The notes: generated from the letters alone by a model not told the origin. A DNA stretch of 64,000 nucleotides from Palsa-1248 sp963737835 (GCA_963737835.1 CAVTUH010000002.1:744001-808000); one strand, 5' to 3'; counted from the first letter of the stretch, positions 38,282-47,978 are shown. A program made the numbers and translations.

Positions 38282-40630
38282 TTACGACCCAGTGCCCCAC
38301 AAGATCACGCCATCATCGCCAGCGACGTATGCGTTCTGCTGGGCCGTGCCGTACATCGCACGCAGCGTCGTCGTCACTCCCGACGGCATCGCGAACCACA
38401 CGGAGCCATTGAAGTACTGCACCGCGCCGCCGGCTCCGACGAGGTACACGTCCGTCGCGGACGTATTCCACACGCCACTGAAATTCGTGGACAGCCCGTT
38501 GGCCGGCGACGGATGTACGAACCCGCTGCCGATATCCATATAGGCCGCGCCCGAATTACCAGTCGTCCAGACATCGGTCGCCGACGTGCCGGTGACCGCG
38601 GACAGCGCAACCGAATTCGCCGGGTTGAAAGACAGAGCGGTCCACGACCCGCCATTCACACTCGTGTACGCTTTGCCGTCGGATCCTACGGCGAAGAAGG
38701 TCGGAGTCGACCCGCCGCCCCACACGCCAGTCAAGTTGCCGGCGCCCGTGTGTGTCACGACCGACCATGACGTGCCGTTGTACCGCTCCACGAGACCGGC
38801 ATTGCCCACAGCGTAGATGTTGGATGCGCTCGTCCCCCAAATGCCATTGAATCCCGTGGGCGAGCTCAGCACGGTGGACCACGACGTACCGTTGTAGTTC
38901 GCGATCGTGCCCTTCTGCCCCGCAACATACACGTTGGTCGGTCCCGTACCCCAGACCGCGGCCAGCGCCTCAGCGTTCGAGATGTAGGCGCTCGTCCACG
39001 TCGTGCCGTTGTAGTGCAGGATCGTGCCCGGGCCCGCCGCCCACACGTCAGTGCCGCTACTCGCCCACACCCCGAGGAGCTGCAAGCCGGATTGGTTCGA
39101 AAGGGTCACCGTCGTTCCCGACAGCGTGAAGAGCGATCCGCTGCTGCCGACGGCCCACAGCGGATCGGAGCTGCCCGCGGCGACCGCGGCCAACCCTACA
39201 CCTGCGACAGGCGACACCGTCGTCCACGTGGAACCATCGGCCGAGTGCATCGTGAGGCCGTTCAGACCCACGGCCCAGATGTCGGTCGCACTCGCGCCAC
39301 CGACACCTGAGAGCTGGGGCGACGAAGCGTTCGTCGTTTGCACGGACCATGTGGTGCCATTGTAGTGGAGAATGGTCCCCCCGCCGCCAACCGCGTACAC
39401 GTTTGTCGCGCTGGTTCCCCAAACGGCGTAGAGCGCTTGGGCCGTCGGAGGAACAGTGTCGTAGGACCACGCCGCCCCGTTGTAGGAGAGGATGAGGCCC
39501 TTGTCGCCGACGATGAAGACGTGCGAGGCGTCGGTCCCCCAGACCGCGTGCAAGTTGCTACTGAAGTTTTGGCCGAAGCTGACCTTGGTCAAAGTAGCGC
39601 CGTTGTAGAAATAGGCTTTCCCACCGGTCGCGACTGCGTAGTACCCAGTCGGCGAGAAGCCCCACACGCCGGCGAAGTTCACCGCCAGGCCGGTGCTGGC
39701 GGCCGTCCACGACGTGCCGTTGTAGTGAACGGCGACGCCGGAATTGCCCACTGCCCATACGTCGGTCGACGACGTGCCCCACACTGCGTTGTACTGATTC
39801 GTCGATGGCAGCCCGGTCGCTTGCAGGCTCCACGTCGTGCCGTTGTAGTGCAGAATGGCGGTATCACCAACCGCCCAGATGTCGCTCGCCGTATTGCGCC
39901 ACGCGGCATTGAGCGAATTGGGCGTCACGCCTTGCCGGAGCGTCGTCCACCGCAGGATGCTGTTCTGTGCAGGGACCGCCGCGTCGACTTCCACTGCGAA
40001 ATTGAAGCCAGGCGTACCCGGCGCCAGGAGGAAGTTCCACTGCTTGGCCGCGCTCGTCGCCCCAGCCTTGATGAAGGGCGTGTACTCGAAGTACGGGTCT
40101 GTCTGCCCTTGAAACAGCGTGTCACCGGACGCGTTGTTGACCGACACCGAGCCGGCGCCGCTCGGAACAGGTCCGTATGTGAAGTAGACCCGAACCCCGG
40201 CAGGCGTCGTGGTCGAGTTATCGGTCGACCCAATGGGCTGCGACAGCAGGTTCTTCACCGTGCAGTTGAGCGAGAAGATGTTCGTCGTGTTGCTGTACGC
40301 GAAATTGGAGAGCGTCAGGAGCACGTTGATGCCTTGATTCTGCAGCACGAGATCCTGCGGGCCGAACCGACCGGACCTCGCGGTCACCGTCCGGCCGGAG
40401 CCCGGCGTAGAGCAGACGACGCTCGGCGAGCCTTCGATGCCGGCGGCGGACAGGGTCGCGGTGCAGAGATACTTCGTATGTATGACGCTGGCCGACCCGG
40501 CGGTCGGCGCCGCCACGCGCGAGGGTTCGCCGCACGCCGCGAGCCCCATGGCCGCCAGCAGCGTCACGACCTCGACCAGCGTTGCCCGAGGCGTGCGTCG
40601 GTGCGCCTGCTGACAAGATGAGTGCCGCAT
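38282..40630 (-). CDS. Lipoprotein with many HYNGT/VWG beta-propeller-like repeats
   Basis: A 782-residue lipoprotein. The start has a signal sequence ending in LAAMGLAACGEPS (lipobox LAAC). After about 230 residues of beta-rich region, roughly a dozen repeats of about 35-45 residues follow, each with a block such as AVWGTSSTDVWAVGNSGVAV, HYNGTSWTAASTG, or VWGTSATNVYAVGGGGTILH. The regularity suggests one or two beta-propellers or a superhelix on the cell surface. It ends only 21 bases before the kinase-like gene and is transcribed in the same direction, so it may be in that operon. The N-terminal domain (YSNTTNIFSLNCTVKNLLSQ) may be a carbohydrate- or metal-binding fold. Function unknown. 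Confidence 0.85.
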   Translation of the reverse strand: MRHSSCQQAHRRTPRATLVEVVTLLAAMGLAACGEPSRVAAPTAGSASVIHTKYLCTATLSAAGIEGSPSVVCSTPGSGRTVTARSGRFGPQDLVLQNQGINVLLTLSNFAYSNTTNIFSLNCTVKNLLSQPIGSTDNSTTTPAGVRVYFTYGPVPSGAGSVSVNNASGDTLFQGQTDPYFEYTPFIKAGATSAAKQWNFLLAPGTPGFNFAVEVDAAVPAQNSILRWTTLRQGVTPNSLNAAWRNTASDIWAVGDTAILHYNGTTWSLQATGLPSTNQYNAVWGTSSTDVWAVGNSGVAVHYNGTSWTAASTGLAVNFAGVWGFSPTGYYAVATGGKAYFYNGATLTKVSFGQNFSSNLHAVWGTDASHVFIVGDKGLILSYNGAAWSYDTVPPTAQALYAVWGTSATNVYAVGGGGTILHYNGTTWSVQTTNASSPQLSGVGGASATDIWAVGLNGLTMHSADGSTWTTVSPVAGVGLAAVAAGSSDPLWAVGSSGSLFTLSGTTVTLSNQSGLQLLGVWASSGTDVWAAGPGTILHYNGTTWTSAYISNAEALAAVWGTGPTNVYVAGQKGTIANYNGTSWSTVLSSPTGFNGIWGTSASNIYAVGNAGLVERYNGTSWSVVTHTGAGNLTGVWGGGSTPTFFAVGSDGKAYTSVNGGSWTALSFNPANSVALSAVTGTSATDVWTTGNSGAAYMDIGSGFVHPSPANGLSTNFSGVWNTSATDVYLVGAGGAVQYFNGSVWFAMPSGVTTTLRAMYGTAQQNAYVAGDDGVILWGTGS

Positions 40631-40856
40631 TGCTTGGTCCTCAGCGTCCGAGTCCGCTCGGCCAACGCCCTGCCCTGCCCTTCTGCGTTCGCGATGGTCA
40701 ACGTGGCCGGTTAACCCATAAGACGAGCCAGCCGAGTGGGATTAACATTCGGAAGCAGGTGTCCGGGGCCCGCCTCACCGGCACACGGCCACAGTGCATG
40801 TTGTCGTGCGCGAGCACCTTCCACTCCCCCCACTCGCTCCCAACCGACCGCTCCCG

Positions 40857-41438
40857 ATGACCCCAATCCCTACCCGTGATGACGCCGTCACCGTCCTGAC
40901 CGAGTACACGGCCAGCGACTCGTTGCGAAAACACATGTTTGCCGTGGAAGCCGCCATGCGCGCGTACGCAACCCGGTTCGGAGAAGACCCTGAGCGCTGG
41001 GGACTCGCGGGGTTGCTGCACGATTTCGATTACGAGCGGTATCCCAACGCGGACCACTCGCCGACCACGGAGCACCCGGCGGAAGGGGTGCGCGTGTTGC
41101 GTGGGCGTGGGTATCCCGACGACGTCCTGCAGGCGATCCTCGGACACGCGACCTACACGGGCGTCGCCCGGGAGACGCGGATGGCCAAGTGCCTGTTTGC
41201 GGTCGACGAGTTGACTGGACTGATCACCGCTACCGCACTCGTGAAGCCCACGAAGAGCGTGCACGATGTCGACGCCCGATCCGTGAGGAAGAAGATGAAG
41301 GACAAGGCGTTCGCGCGCGGCGTCAATCGCGAGGATGTCCTGACCGGCGCATCCGAGCTCGGTGTCGACCTGGACGAACACATTCAGTTCGTGATCGATG
41401 CGATGCGCGGCGTCGCTCCGAGCCTGGGCCTTGGCTGA
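40857..41438 (+). CDS. HD-domain hydrolase
   Basis: A 193-residue protein from ATG 40857. It has the HD layout: LRKHMFAVEAAMRAY (first His), GLAGLLHDFDYERYPNADHS (HD motif), LQAILGHATYTGVARETRMA (third His), and LFAVDELTGLITATALV (the final Asp). These are the four metal ligands of HD hydrolases. The family acts on phosphate esters, nucleotides or second messengers; the substrate is not known. It ends 18 bases before the metallophosphoesterase gene and may be co-transcribed with it. Confidence 0.9.
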   Translation: MTPIPTRDDAVTVLTEYTASDSLRKHMFAVEAAMRAYATRFGEDPERWGLAGLLHDFDYERYPNADHSPTTEHPAEGVRVLRGRGYPDDVLQAILGHATYTGVARETRMAKCLFAVDELTGLITATALVKPTKSVHDVDARSVRKKMKDKAFARGVNREDVLTGASELGVDLDEHIQFVIDAMRGVAPSLGLG

Positions 41439-41456
41439 TCGCTGGCCGGGCTATCG

Positions 41457-42710
41457 ATGATGGCGCAGCAACCCCAAACCACTCCCTCCGAGACCCGGCG
41501 TCCGGGGCGCCCGCCACGCCGGAGCCGCTCGGCCTGGCGCGTCGCGCTGTACTACCTGGGCGCGTGGATCAGCATCGCGATCCTCGCGCCGCGCACGTGG
41601 CTGGCTCTGAGTGCGGTGGCCGCTGTCGCCGTCGCAACGACGGTGCCGCTCATGCGCTTCTTTCGGAACGGCGGCTGGCGCGCCTATCCGACTGCGGCGT
41701 TCCGTGTGCTCATCGTGCGCCCGGTGCTCTATACGCAACTCTTGCTTCCACTGACCGCCGGCGCCGGCCTCGTAGGGCTAGCGATCGGGGCACCATGGGG
41801 CGCATCCATCGCGGTGGGACGCGTGCTGGCTGGAGTGGTGTTCGCGGTGATGGTGGTGCTTTTTGCCGCGGGGTACATCGGCTCCGGGTGGCTCGTCGTG
41901 CGACAGGTGGAGGCGACGGTTCCCGGGCTATCCGACGCATGGGAGGGCACCAGCATCGCGCAGATCTCCGACCTCCACGTCGGTCCGCAGACTTCGCGTC
42001 GATTCCTGGGGCGCGTGGCCGATACGGTCGCGGCGCTCAACCCCGATCTCATCGCCATCACGGGCGATCTCGTCGACGATCAGGCCGAAGACGTCGCGCA
42101 CTTCGCGGCCGCCGTCGAATCGTTGCGAGCACCGCTTGGCGTGTATCTCATTCCCGGCAACCATGACGTGTACGCCGGATGGAGTGAGGTGGACCGGCGC
42201 CTGCGCGCCGCGCTCCCACGAGCGACCATCCTCGTGAACGAAGCTCGCATCCTGGAGCGCGACGGCGTGCGTCTGGCGGTCGTAGGTACCGGCGATCCTG
42301 CGGGCCGTCGTTCTGGCGAGGTCGCGCCGGACGTGGAGCGGACGCTCGAAGGGGTGCCACCCGGCACGACGACGATTGCGCTGGCCCACAATCCGGCGCT
42401 CTGGCCCGCGTTGGCAGAACGCGGGGTGGCCCTCACCCTCAGTGGCCACACGCACTGGGGCCAGTTCGCGCTGCCGCGTTGGGGCTGGAGTCTCGCCAGT
42501 CCATTTCTGGACCGGGCGATGGGAGCGCACGTCGAGGGTGCGTCGCTACTCTATATCAACCCGGGGACGGGCTACTGGGGACTGCCGTTCCGCATTGGGG
42601 CACACCCGGAGATCACAATGATCACGCTGCGCCGCGGGCCTGCGGCCAGCATTCACGTGGGGCGAGCCTCGAGCGGTGTCCCTCATCGGACAGCCGTCGC
42701 AGCAGATTGA
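41457..42710 (+). CDS. Membrane-anchored metallophosphoesterase
   Basis: A 417-residue protein. The first 150 residues contain about four hydrophobic segments (WRVALYYLGAWISIAILAPR, VLYTQLLLPLTAGAGLVGLA, FAVMVVLFAAGYIGSGWLVV). Then comes the calcineurin-like core: IAQISDLHVGPQTSRR (D-H), LIAITGDLVDDQ (GD), GVYLIPGNHDVYAGW (GNHD), TTIALAHNPALWPAL (H), and LTLSGHTHWGQFALP (GHTH). All five metal-binding motifs are present. Length and order resemble the YaeI/phosphodiesterase type of membrane-bound enzymes, some of which act on lipid intermediates such as UDP-2,3-diacylglucosamine. The true substrate is unknown. Confidence 0.92.
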   Translation: MMAQQPQTTPSETRRPGRPPRRSRSAWRVALYYLGAWISIAILAPRTWLALSAVAAVAVATTVPLMRFFRNGGWRAYPTAAFRVLIVRPVLYTQLLLPLTAGAGLVGLAIGAPWGASIAVGRVLAGVVFAVMVVLFAAGYIGSGWLVVRQVEATVPGLSDAWEGTSIAQISDLHVGPQTSRRFLGRVADTVAALNPDLIAITGDLVDDQAEDVAHFAAAVESLRAPLGVYLIPGNHDVYAGWSEVDRRLRAALPRATILVNEARILERDGVRLAVVGTGDPAGRRSGEVAPDVERTLEGVPPGTTTIALAHNPALWPALAERGVALTLSGHTHWGQFALPRWGWSLASPFLDRAMGAHVEGASLLYINPGTGYWGLPFRIGAHPEITMITLRRGPAASIHVGRASSGVPHRTAVAAD

Positions 42711-42719
42711 CCGTCGGCG

Positions 42720-42905
42720 TTAGAGCTGGGTGCAGGCAACCATGAACGCGCCGACACCTGCGACGACAATGAGCGCGGCAAGCATGGCCAATAGCTCACG
42801 TGCGCGGGACGCGGCGGCACGTTCGCCACTGGTCGCGGGCATGCGGCGAGCTTGACCCTCGTCGCTCGTGGAAGGCTGGGCAGGTAACGTCCCGATGCTG
42901 TGCAT
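42720..42905 (-). CDS. Short C-terminally anchored membrane protein
   Basis: A 61-residue protein from ATG 42905, with GAGGG six bases upstream (ATG 42917 is also possible). The N-terminus is polar (MHSIGTLPAQPSTSDEGQAR), followed by a single hydrophobic helix LLAMLAALIVVAGVGAFMVA ending CTQL. It is convergent with the metallophosphoesterase gene and ends 9 bases from it. No family is recognised. Confidence 0.45.
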   Translation of the reverse strand: MHSIGTLPAQPSTSDEGQARRMPATSGERAAASRARELLAMLAALIVVAGVGAFMVACTQL

Positions 42906-43367
42906 GGTGGCCCTCATCCTGACTGAATCGCGCGTCACGCGGGATCGACGACCAGGTACCGCCGGTCGTTCTGACGGCCGGCCCCCTGGGCGGTGCCCGC
43001 GGGGCTCCCCGTCTCCCGAGGGACGAGGATGCCGACAATTGGTTACGCACCCGTATGGCCAATTTGACTGACGGGACCGGGTATTCGGCCCGCTATCCAG
43101 GGTCGCAGCACCCCGCGACTGCCCTCTGTGTTGTTCCCTGATCCTGACCCCTGACACCTGATCCCGCCGTTGCCGTGGGCTGTGGACAACTTGGTGTGCC
43201 TGGCGTTCACTTTCTGCGCACCAAGCTCCGCGCCAGGACCCGCGTGATTCGCTATCTATTATGGATATGCCCCGGCATCTCACTCTTCGACGTGCGCATG
43301 GCGATCGGCGACGCTGGCATTCGACGTACCCCTCCCGCAGGCGCCGTTGGGTATTGAGAGGCGCTCG
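42906..43367. other. Intergenic region with a GATC-AGGGGTC-type repeat
   Basis: About 460 bases without a convincing gene. The stretch at 43133-43172 (TTGTTCCCTGATCCTGACCC and CTGACACCTGATCCCGCCG) is one arm of the composite repeats seen at 33439-33539 and 47641-47973; no matching second arm was found here. The remainder shows no clear signal. Confidence 0.5.
43133..43172. repeat. Solo arm of the GGGATCAGGGGTCAGGG family (R4)
   Basis: Tandem CCTGATCC/TGACCCC/TGACACC words equal the right arm of other R4 composites. No left arm lies within 400 bases, so it may be a decayed element. Confidence 0.6.
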
Positions 43368-44711
43368 ATGAAGGCGATTTCACTCCCGCCGGCCGCCGAG
43401 TTGGTAGCCGAACCCGCAGCGAGCGGCGTTCGGCGAGTCGCGCTGGCGTTGCTAGACAGCGCGATCGCGGCGCATGACCGCCTGGACGATCCTTCCAATG
43501 GCGAGGCACTCCACGACTTTCGGGTTGCCCTCCGCCGTTTGCGCAGCTGGATCAGAGCGTTCGACGACGAGCTGCGCGGAAGCATCCGCAAGAAGCACCA
43601 GCGGCGGTTGACCGAGATCTCCCGTGCGGCGGGCACTGCACGCGACGCGCAGGTGCACGTGGCGTGGCTCCGGGACATTGAGGAGTCGCTGCGGACGCGC
43701 GAACGACCCGGCGCCGAGTGGCTGCTGCACCGCGTCGTGGACAACCAACGCGACGCCAACGCCGCGCTTCGGACGATCCTCGCGGAGCATTTCAAGGGAA
43801 CGGCGGCCGCATTGGCGAAGGACCTGTCGACCTATACGGTGCGGGTGGATCTTCGCGAACCCATCGCGCCGCAAACAATCGCGCAGGCCATGGCCCCCCG
43901 CGTGGTGGCGCTGGCGCAGGCCCTGGGTGATCGCTTGGCGGCCGTGCATTCGATGCAGGATCAAGCGGTTGCCCACGCGGCACGGATTGCCGGAAAGCGC
44001 ATCCGCTACGTGCTCGAGCCCGTGGCCGCTGCGGTAGAGGGCGGTACGGCGCTCATCAAGCGGCTCCGCCTGCTGCAGGAAGTCGTCGGCGAGATGCACG
44101 ACGTGCATGTCGTGGCCGAAGACGTGATCCAGGCGGCCGAAGACGCCGGCGCCGACCAGGCGCGCCGGGTGGCCACGGCGCTGTTGGAGGGTGAGACCGC
44201 CGATGACGCCGTGCGCGCTGAGCGGAGCCGCGACCCGCGGCCTGGGCTCCTGGCGATCGCCGCGCATTTGCGCGCCCGAGGACAGTCCGCGTTTCGAGAG
44301 CTCGAGCAACAGTGGCTGGGGGAGCACGCCGGCGAGCTGCCCGCTGCGGGTCGTCAGATCGCCGATCGACTGACCGGATCACCCGGTGCCGACGGCTCGA
44401 CGCTCGACCTCTGGGCGGCTGTCGATGCGCGAGCCGACGAGGCGCTGCGAGCCAAGCACACGGCCGGCTCACAGGAGGAGGCACGCCAGCTACTGGCGGT
44501 GGCAGCGAGCGATGATGAGGTCGAGACCGCAGCCGCGGCACACGCTGGGTCGAACGAGTACACGCCCGCGCGCAATGGCGAGCATCGCAACGGCTTGAAG
44601 GGTTCGCATACGGTTGCGCCGCACGGGGACGTGCCGGTGGCCAGCGAAACCCGGCCCGGCCAGTCGGGGGCCGCTAGTCCGAGCGCCGAAGAAGAGAGCT
44701 CATCCAGCTGA
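43368..44711 (+). CDS. CHAD-domain protein
   Basis: A 447-residue protein; ATG 43368 is preferred because GAGAGG lies just upstream. The CHAD domain begins with ALHDFRVALRRLRSWIRAFD, then KKHQRRLTEISRAAGTARDA, and a second half with AHAARIAGKRIRYVLEPVAA and LRLLQEVVGEMHDVHVVAED. The conserved His and Arg residues of CHAD proteins, which bind polyphosphate, are present. The C-terminal 130 residues are Ala/Glu/Ser-rich and disordered. CHAD proteins localise to polyphosphate granules; no CYTH triphosphatase domain is fused or adjacent. Confidence 0.93.
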   Translation: MKAISLPPAAELVAEPAASGVRRVALALLDSAIAAHDRLDDPSNGEALHDFRVALRRLRSWIRAFDDELRGSIRKKHQRRLTEISRAAGTARDAQVHVAWLRDIEESLRTRERPGAEWLLHRVVDNQRDANAALRTILAEHFKGTAAALAKDLSTYTVRVDLREPIAPQTIAQAMAPRVVALAQALGDRLAAVHSMQDQAVAHAARIAGKRIRYVLEPVAAAVEGGTALIKRLRLLQEVVGEMHDVHVVAEDVIQAAEDAGADQARRVATALLEGETADDAVRAERSRDPRPGLLAIAAHLRARGQSAFRELEQQWLGEHAGELPAAGRQIADRLTGSPGADGSTLDLWAAVDARADEALRAKHTAGSQEEARQLLAVAASDDEVETAAAAHAGSNEYTPARNGEHRNGLKGSHTVAPHGDVPVASETRPGQSGAASPSAEEESSSS

Positions 44712-44776
44712 GGCGGGAACGACGATCACTGAGTCAACTTGACGGAGCGTGTGACCGCGTTCTAACGTCCTGACCC

Positions 44777-46231
44777 ATGCGGTACCGCGAGCTGTTGGTG
44801 GTCGCGCTTCTCGCTCCAGGTCTCCGGTTGCGCGCTCAACAAGCGGCCCCGACGATTCCTGCCGTCGGACCTGTGCCGCTCACGCCCTCTGCCCTCGCGC
44901 GCATTGTGCGTGACACCACGCTCGCCAACGGGCTCGAGGTCATCTCGGTAGAGAATCACACAGTCCCCCTCGCCACCGTCGAGGTCGTTGTGCACACGGG
45001 GTCGTTTACGCAGGATCCCGGGACCGAGGGCGTACCGCACCTGTTCGAACACATGCTGTTCCGCAGCTACGTCGGGCTCGACGAATCCTCGTTCGATGAG
45101 AGTGCCACCATTCTCGACGCGATTCACAACGGCACGACGCAAGAGGAACAGGTGTCGTACTACGTGACCCTGCCGTCGACGTACCTGGACCGGGCGATGG
45201 ACCTCATGGCGCAGTTGGTACGCGATCCCGTGTTCACGCAGGAAACGCTCGATGAAGAACGCCGCGTGGTGCTCAATGAGTTTGGACGCGATCAGTCCGA
45301 CCCGGAGTACCGTCTGCAGCTGCATGTGGAGCAGCAGCTCTGGACGACGGGTTGGGGACGCAAGAACCCGCTCGGCGAAGCCACAGCGATCAACAGCGCC
45401 AGTCTCAAGCTCCTGCGCGACATCTATCACCGGTACTACATACCGAACAACGCGGCGCTGATCGTCAGCGGCGATGTAACGGCCGCCCAGGTCGCGACCG
45501 CGGCTCAGCGACACTTCAGCGCGTGGCACCGGGGACCGGATCCGTTCGCGGCGCACCCGGTGCCACCGACACCGCCACTCGCACGGAGCGCGACCGTCAT
45601 TCTCGAAGATGATGTGCAGAACGTGACGCTTCGCATCGAATGGCAGGGTCCGAGCGCCGCACAGGACGTCGGCGACACGTACGCCGCCAATGTCCTGGGA
45701 TCGGTCGTCAATGCGCCCGGTTCGGCACTGCATCGCCGTCTGGTCGACAGCGGATTGTTGTCCTCGGTAAATCTGTCTTATCTCACCCTCGATCACGTCG
45801 GGCCCATCACGCTCTACGCCACCACGTCGGTCGACAGCCTGCCGCATGCACTCGACGCATTGGCGCGAGAGCTCGCCGGGCTGGAGAGCCGTGACGCCTT
45901 CAGCAACGAAGAGCTGACCAACAGCAAGCGTGCGCGCGAGGTCGACGCCGCGTTCGAGCTCGATCATCCGACCGAGATGGCGCACACGGTCGGGTTCTGG
46001 TGGAGCGTCCTTGGCCTCAACTATTACATGGATTACACCACACGGATGGCCGCCGTGACTCGCGCCGACCTTCGGCGTTACGTCCGGAGGTATATCCACA
46101 CTGCTCCCGCCGTCGCAGGCGCCCTGGTCCCCCGTGGCCGGACGGCCGACGTACAGCCGGCCATCGACGCATTCCTTCGGCAGCTCGGGGGCCCGTCGGC
46201 TCCCGCGCCAACTCCAGCCGGCGGTCCGTGA
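44777..46231 (+). CDS. M16-family zinc protease, catalytic subunit
   Basis: A 484-residue secreted protein with a signal peptide (LLVVALLAPGLRLRAQQ). The inverse zinc motif HLFEH is at residues 88-92 in GVPHLFEHMLFRSYVGL, and the third ligand Glu lies in the LDEERRVVLNEFGRD helix. The second half holds the substrate-binding fold with LQLHVEQQLWTTGWGRKNPL and IPNNAALIVSGDVTAAQVAT. In many bacteria such a catalytic subunit pairs with a non-catalytic M16 partner encoded next; here a partner overlaps by stop-start (GTGA). Likely periplasmic or secreted peptide hydrolysis. Confidence 0.94.
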   Translation: MRYRELLVVALLAPGLRLRAQQAAPTIPAVGPVPLTPSALARIVRDTTLANGLEVISVENHTVPLATVEVVVHTGSFTQDPGTEGVPHLFEHMLFRSYVGLDESSFDESATILDAIHNGTTQEEQVSYYVTLPSTYLDRAMDLMAQLVRDPVFTQETLDEERRVVLNEFGRDQSDPEYRLQLHVEQQLWTTGWGRKNPLGEATAINSASLKLLRDIYHRYYIPNNAALIVSGDVTAAQVATAAQRHFSAWHRGPDPFAAHPVPPTPPLARSATVILEDDVQNVTLRIEWQGPSAAQDVGDTYAANVLGSVVNAPGSALHRRLVDSGLLSSVNLSYLTLDHVGPITLYATTSVDSLPHALDALARELAGLESRDAFSNEELTNSKRAREVDAAFELDHPTEMAHTVGFWWSVLGLNYYMDYTTRMAAVTRADLRRYVRRYIHTAPAVAGALVPRGRTADVQPAIDAFLRQLGGPSAPAPTPAGGP

Positions 46232-46278
46232 GCACTCGGGCGAACCACTCGCCCACTGTCGCCCGCGGCCCGCTCTCA

Positions 46279-47635
46279 ATGGGGATGGTGCGGCTCGCGG
46301 CGGCGGTGTGTGCGTTCGCCGGAGTCGTGTCCTGTGCATCGGCGCGTCCCACCGAAGCCATCTCAGTCACAACGCCCACCGGCCGCGTCATCTCGATCGA
46401 CAGCTTGACCACCTCGTACGACGTGGGCGGCGTGCGAGTCATTCAGCGGCCGTCGTACGCGAATGACGTCGTCGCCGTGGACCTGTATTTCATCGGTGGC
46501 TTGCAGGAGATCACACCCGCGACGGCGGGCATCGAAGCCCTCGCCCTCAGGACCGCCGAATACGGCAGTGCGCGCTATCCCGACACGCTGTCGCGGTTTG
46601 CGCTCGCCGCAACGGGAAGTCGCATCGTCGTTGATCCGGAGAACGATTGGACGATGTTCGGTCTACGCGGCGTGACGGAGGCATTCGACTCGAGCTGGAC
46701 CGTGTTCGCCGACCGTGTCGTGCACCCGTCGCTGAGTCCGTCCGCAATTATGCTCGTCCAGTCACAGAATGCTTCGCGAAGCGCGCAAGCGGCGCGACTC
46801 GCCGGACGGGGCGGTGGCGCTGCTCGCCGATAGCGTCGCATTTCTCGGTCATCCCTATGGGCTCGACCCCGCCGGCGATGAACGGTCGTTGAGCCAGATC
46901 ACCCCGGAGGCGGTGCAGCAATTCGTCGCGTCGCAGTTCGTGACCTCGCGCATGCTGCTCGTTGTGGTCGGCAACGTGCCGCGGGATCAGGTCGAACGCA
47001 ACGTCGCGAACACCCTCGCTCAACTGCCACATGGCAACTACGCGTGGCACCCCCCGCCGCATGCGCCCGAGCACCCCACATCGCTCGCCGTCCTCAACCG
47101 CCCGCTCTCGACCAACTACCTCCTTGGTCTCTTCCACGGTCCGCCAGTCACGAGCGCCGACTATCCAGCGTTCGAGATCGCGACGCAGATGCTGTCGACG
47201 GAGCTCAATCGCTCGATTCGCATCGAGCACAGCCTGTCGTACGCGGCCTACGCGCCGTTCCTGGGCCAGGCCCTCGCCACCGGCGGGATCTACGTCAGCA
47301 CCGACGCCCCGGACGAAGTGCTGCCGCTGATCCAGGACGCGGTCGATCAGTGCCGCCGCAAATGGGTGACGCAGCCCTTCGTCGACCACTTCGTCGAGTT
47401 CTACATCACGCAGTACCTGATGGCGAACGAGACCAACGAAGCGCAGGCCGCCTCACTCGCGCGCGCGCAGATCTATCAGGGCGACTACCATCTGGCGAGT
47501 CGCACCATGGCGCAGTTCCGGCAAGTGACGCCCGCTGACCTCCTCCGCGTTTCCCGTCACTACATGCGGGACGTGCAGTTCGCGTACGTCGGCCGCAGCG
47601 ACCGCATCGCTGGCGCGCATTTGGGCGGGATCTAA
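46279..47635 (+). pseudogene. Non-catalytic M16 partner, split by a single-base frameshift
   Basis: The N-terminal half (from ATG 46279, or a GTG at 46228 overlapping the upstream stop) has a lipobox-like signal (AVCAFAGVVSCAS) and IQRPSYANDVVAVDLYFIGG. It lacks the HxxEH zinc motif, as expected of a partner subunit (AGIEALALRTAEYGS in its place). It runs into a stop at 46831-46833. The C-terminal half continues in another frame with KRRDSPDGAVALLADSVAFL, FLGHPYGLDPAGDERS and RIEHSLSYAAYAPFL to a TAA at 47633-47635. Removing one A in CAGAATG near 46768 would join them as QMLREARKRR. Either a sequencing error or a recent pseudogene. Confidence 0.75.
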
Positions 47636-47640
47636 GGGCC

Positions 47641-47973
47641 AACGGCGGGATCAGGGGTCAGGGAACGACAACCACGACGTCCACCGCAAAACAGGCAACG
47701 TCCGCGGCGAGAAAAAGGGCGGGCTGAAGCCCGCCCCTCCATGTCGGTATGGACGGTGAAACCCCGGAGTGCCCTACCGGCACCTGGCATCGAGTGTCGA
47801 CGAATCCGGAGGTGGGCGCCGCCCGCAGCAACATGTAGGGGCGGCCTTCAGGCCGCCCACTGTTGTCGTTGTGGTTGCCGTTCCTCCGACCCCCGCCCTT
47901 TTTTTGCCGTGGATGCCCCTTTTGTCAGAACGTTATGGACGTCTTTCCCTTGACCCCTGGTCCCTGACCCCTG
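47641..47973. repeat. Large composite repeat (R4 arms, two GC hairpins inside)
   Basis: A left arm (GGGATCAGGGGTCAGGG, about 47647-47663) and a right arm (TTGACCCCTGGTCCCTGACC and CCTGG, 47949-47973) frame two GC hairpins: GGGCGGGCTGAAGCCCGCCC at 47717-47738 and GGGGCGGCCTTCAGGCCGCC at 47836-47858. A second imperfect inverted pair (GGAACGACAACCACGA near 47661-47676 and a near match at 47865-47884) is nested inside. It separates the M16 and M28 genes, which converge. Confidence 0.72.
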
Positions 47974-47978
47974 GCCTC

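Noticed and set aside
39338..40621. A 427-codon plus-strand open frame
   Set aside because: It is antisense to the repeat lipoprotein gene and shows the same periodic pattern only because the other strand is repetitive.
43452..44327. A 291-codon minus-strand open frame
   Set aside because: Antisense to the CHAD gene; composition is that of a reversed Ala/Arg-rich coding sequence.
44762..46339. A 525-codon minus-strand open frame
   Set aside because: Antisense to the M16 protease gene, with no signal, motif or ribosome site.
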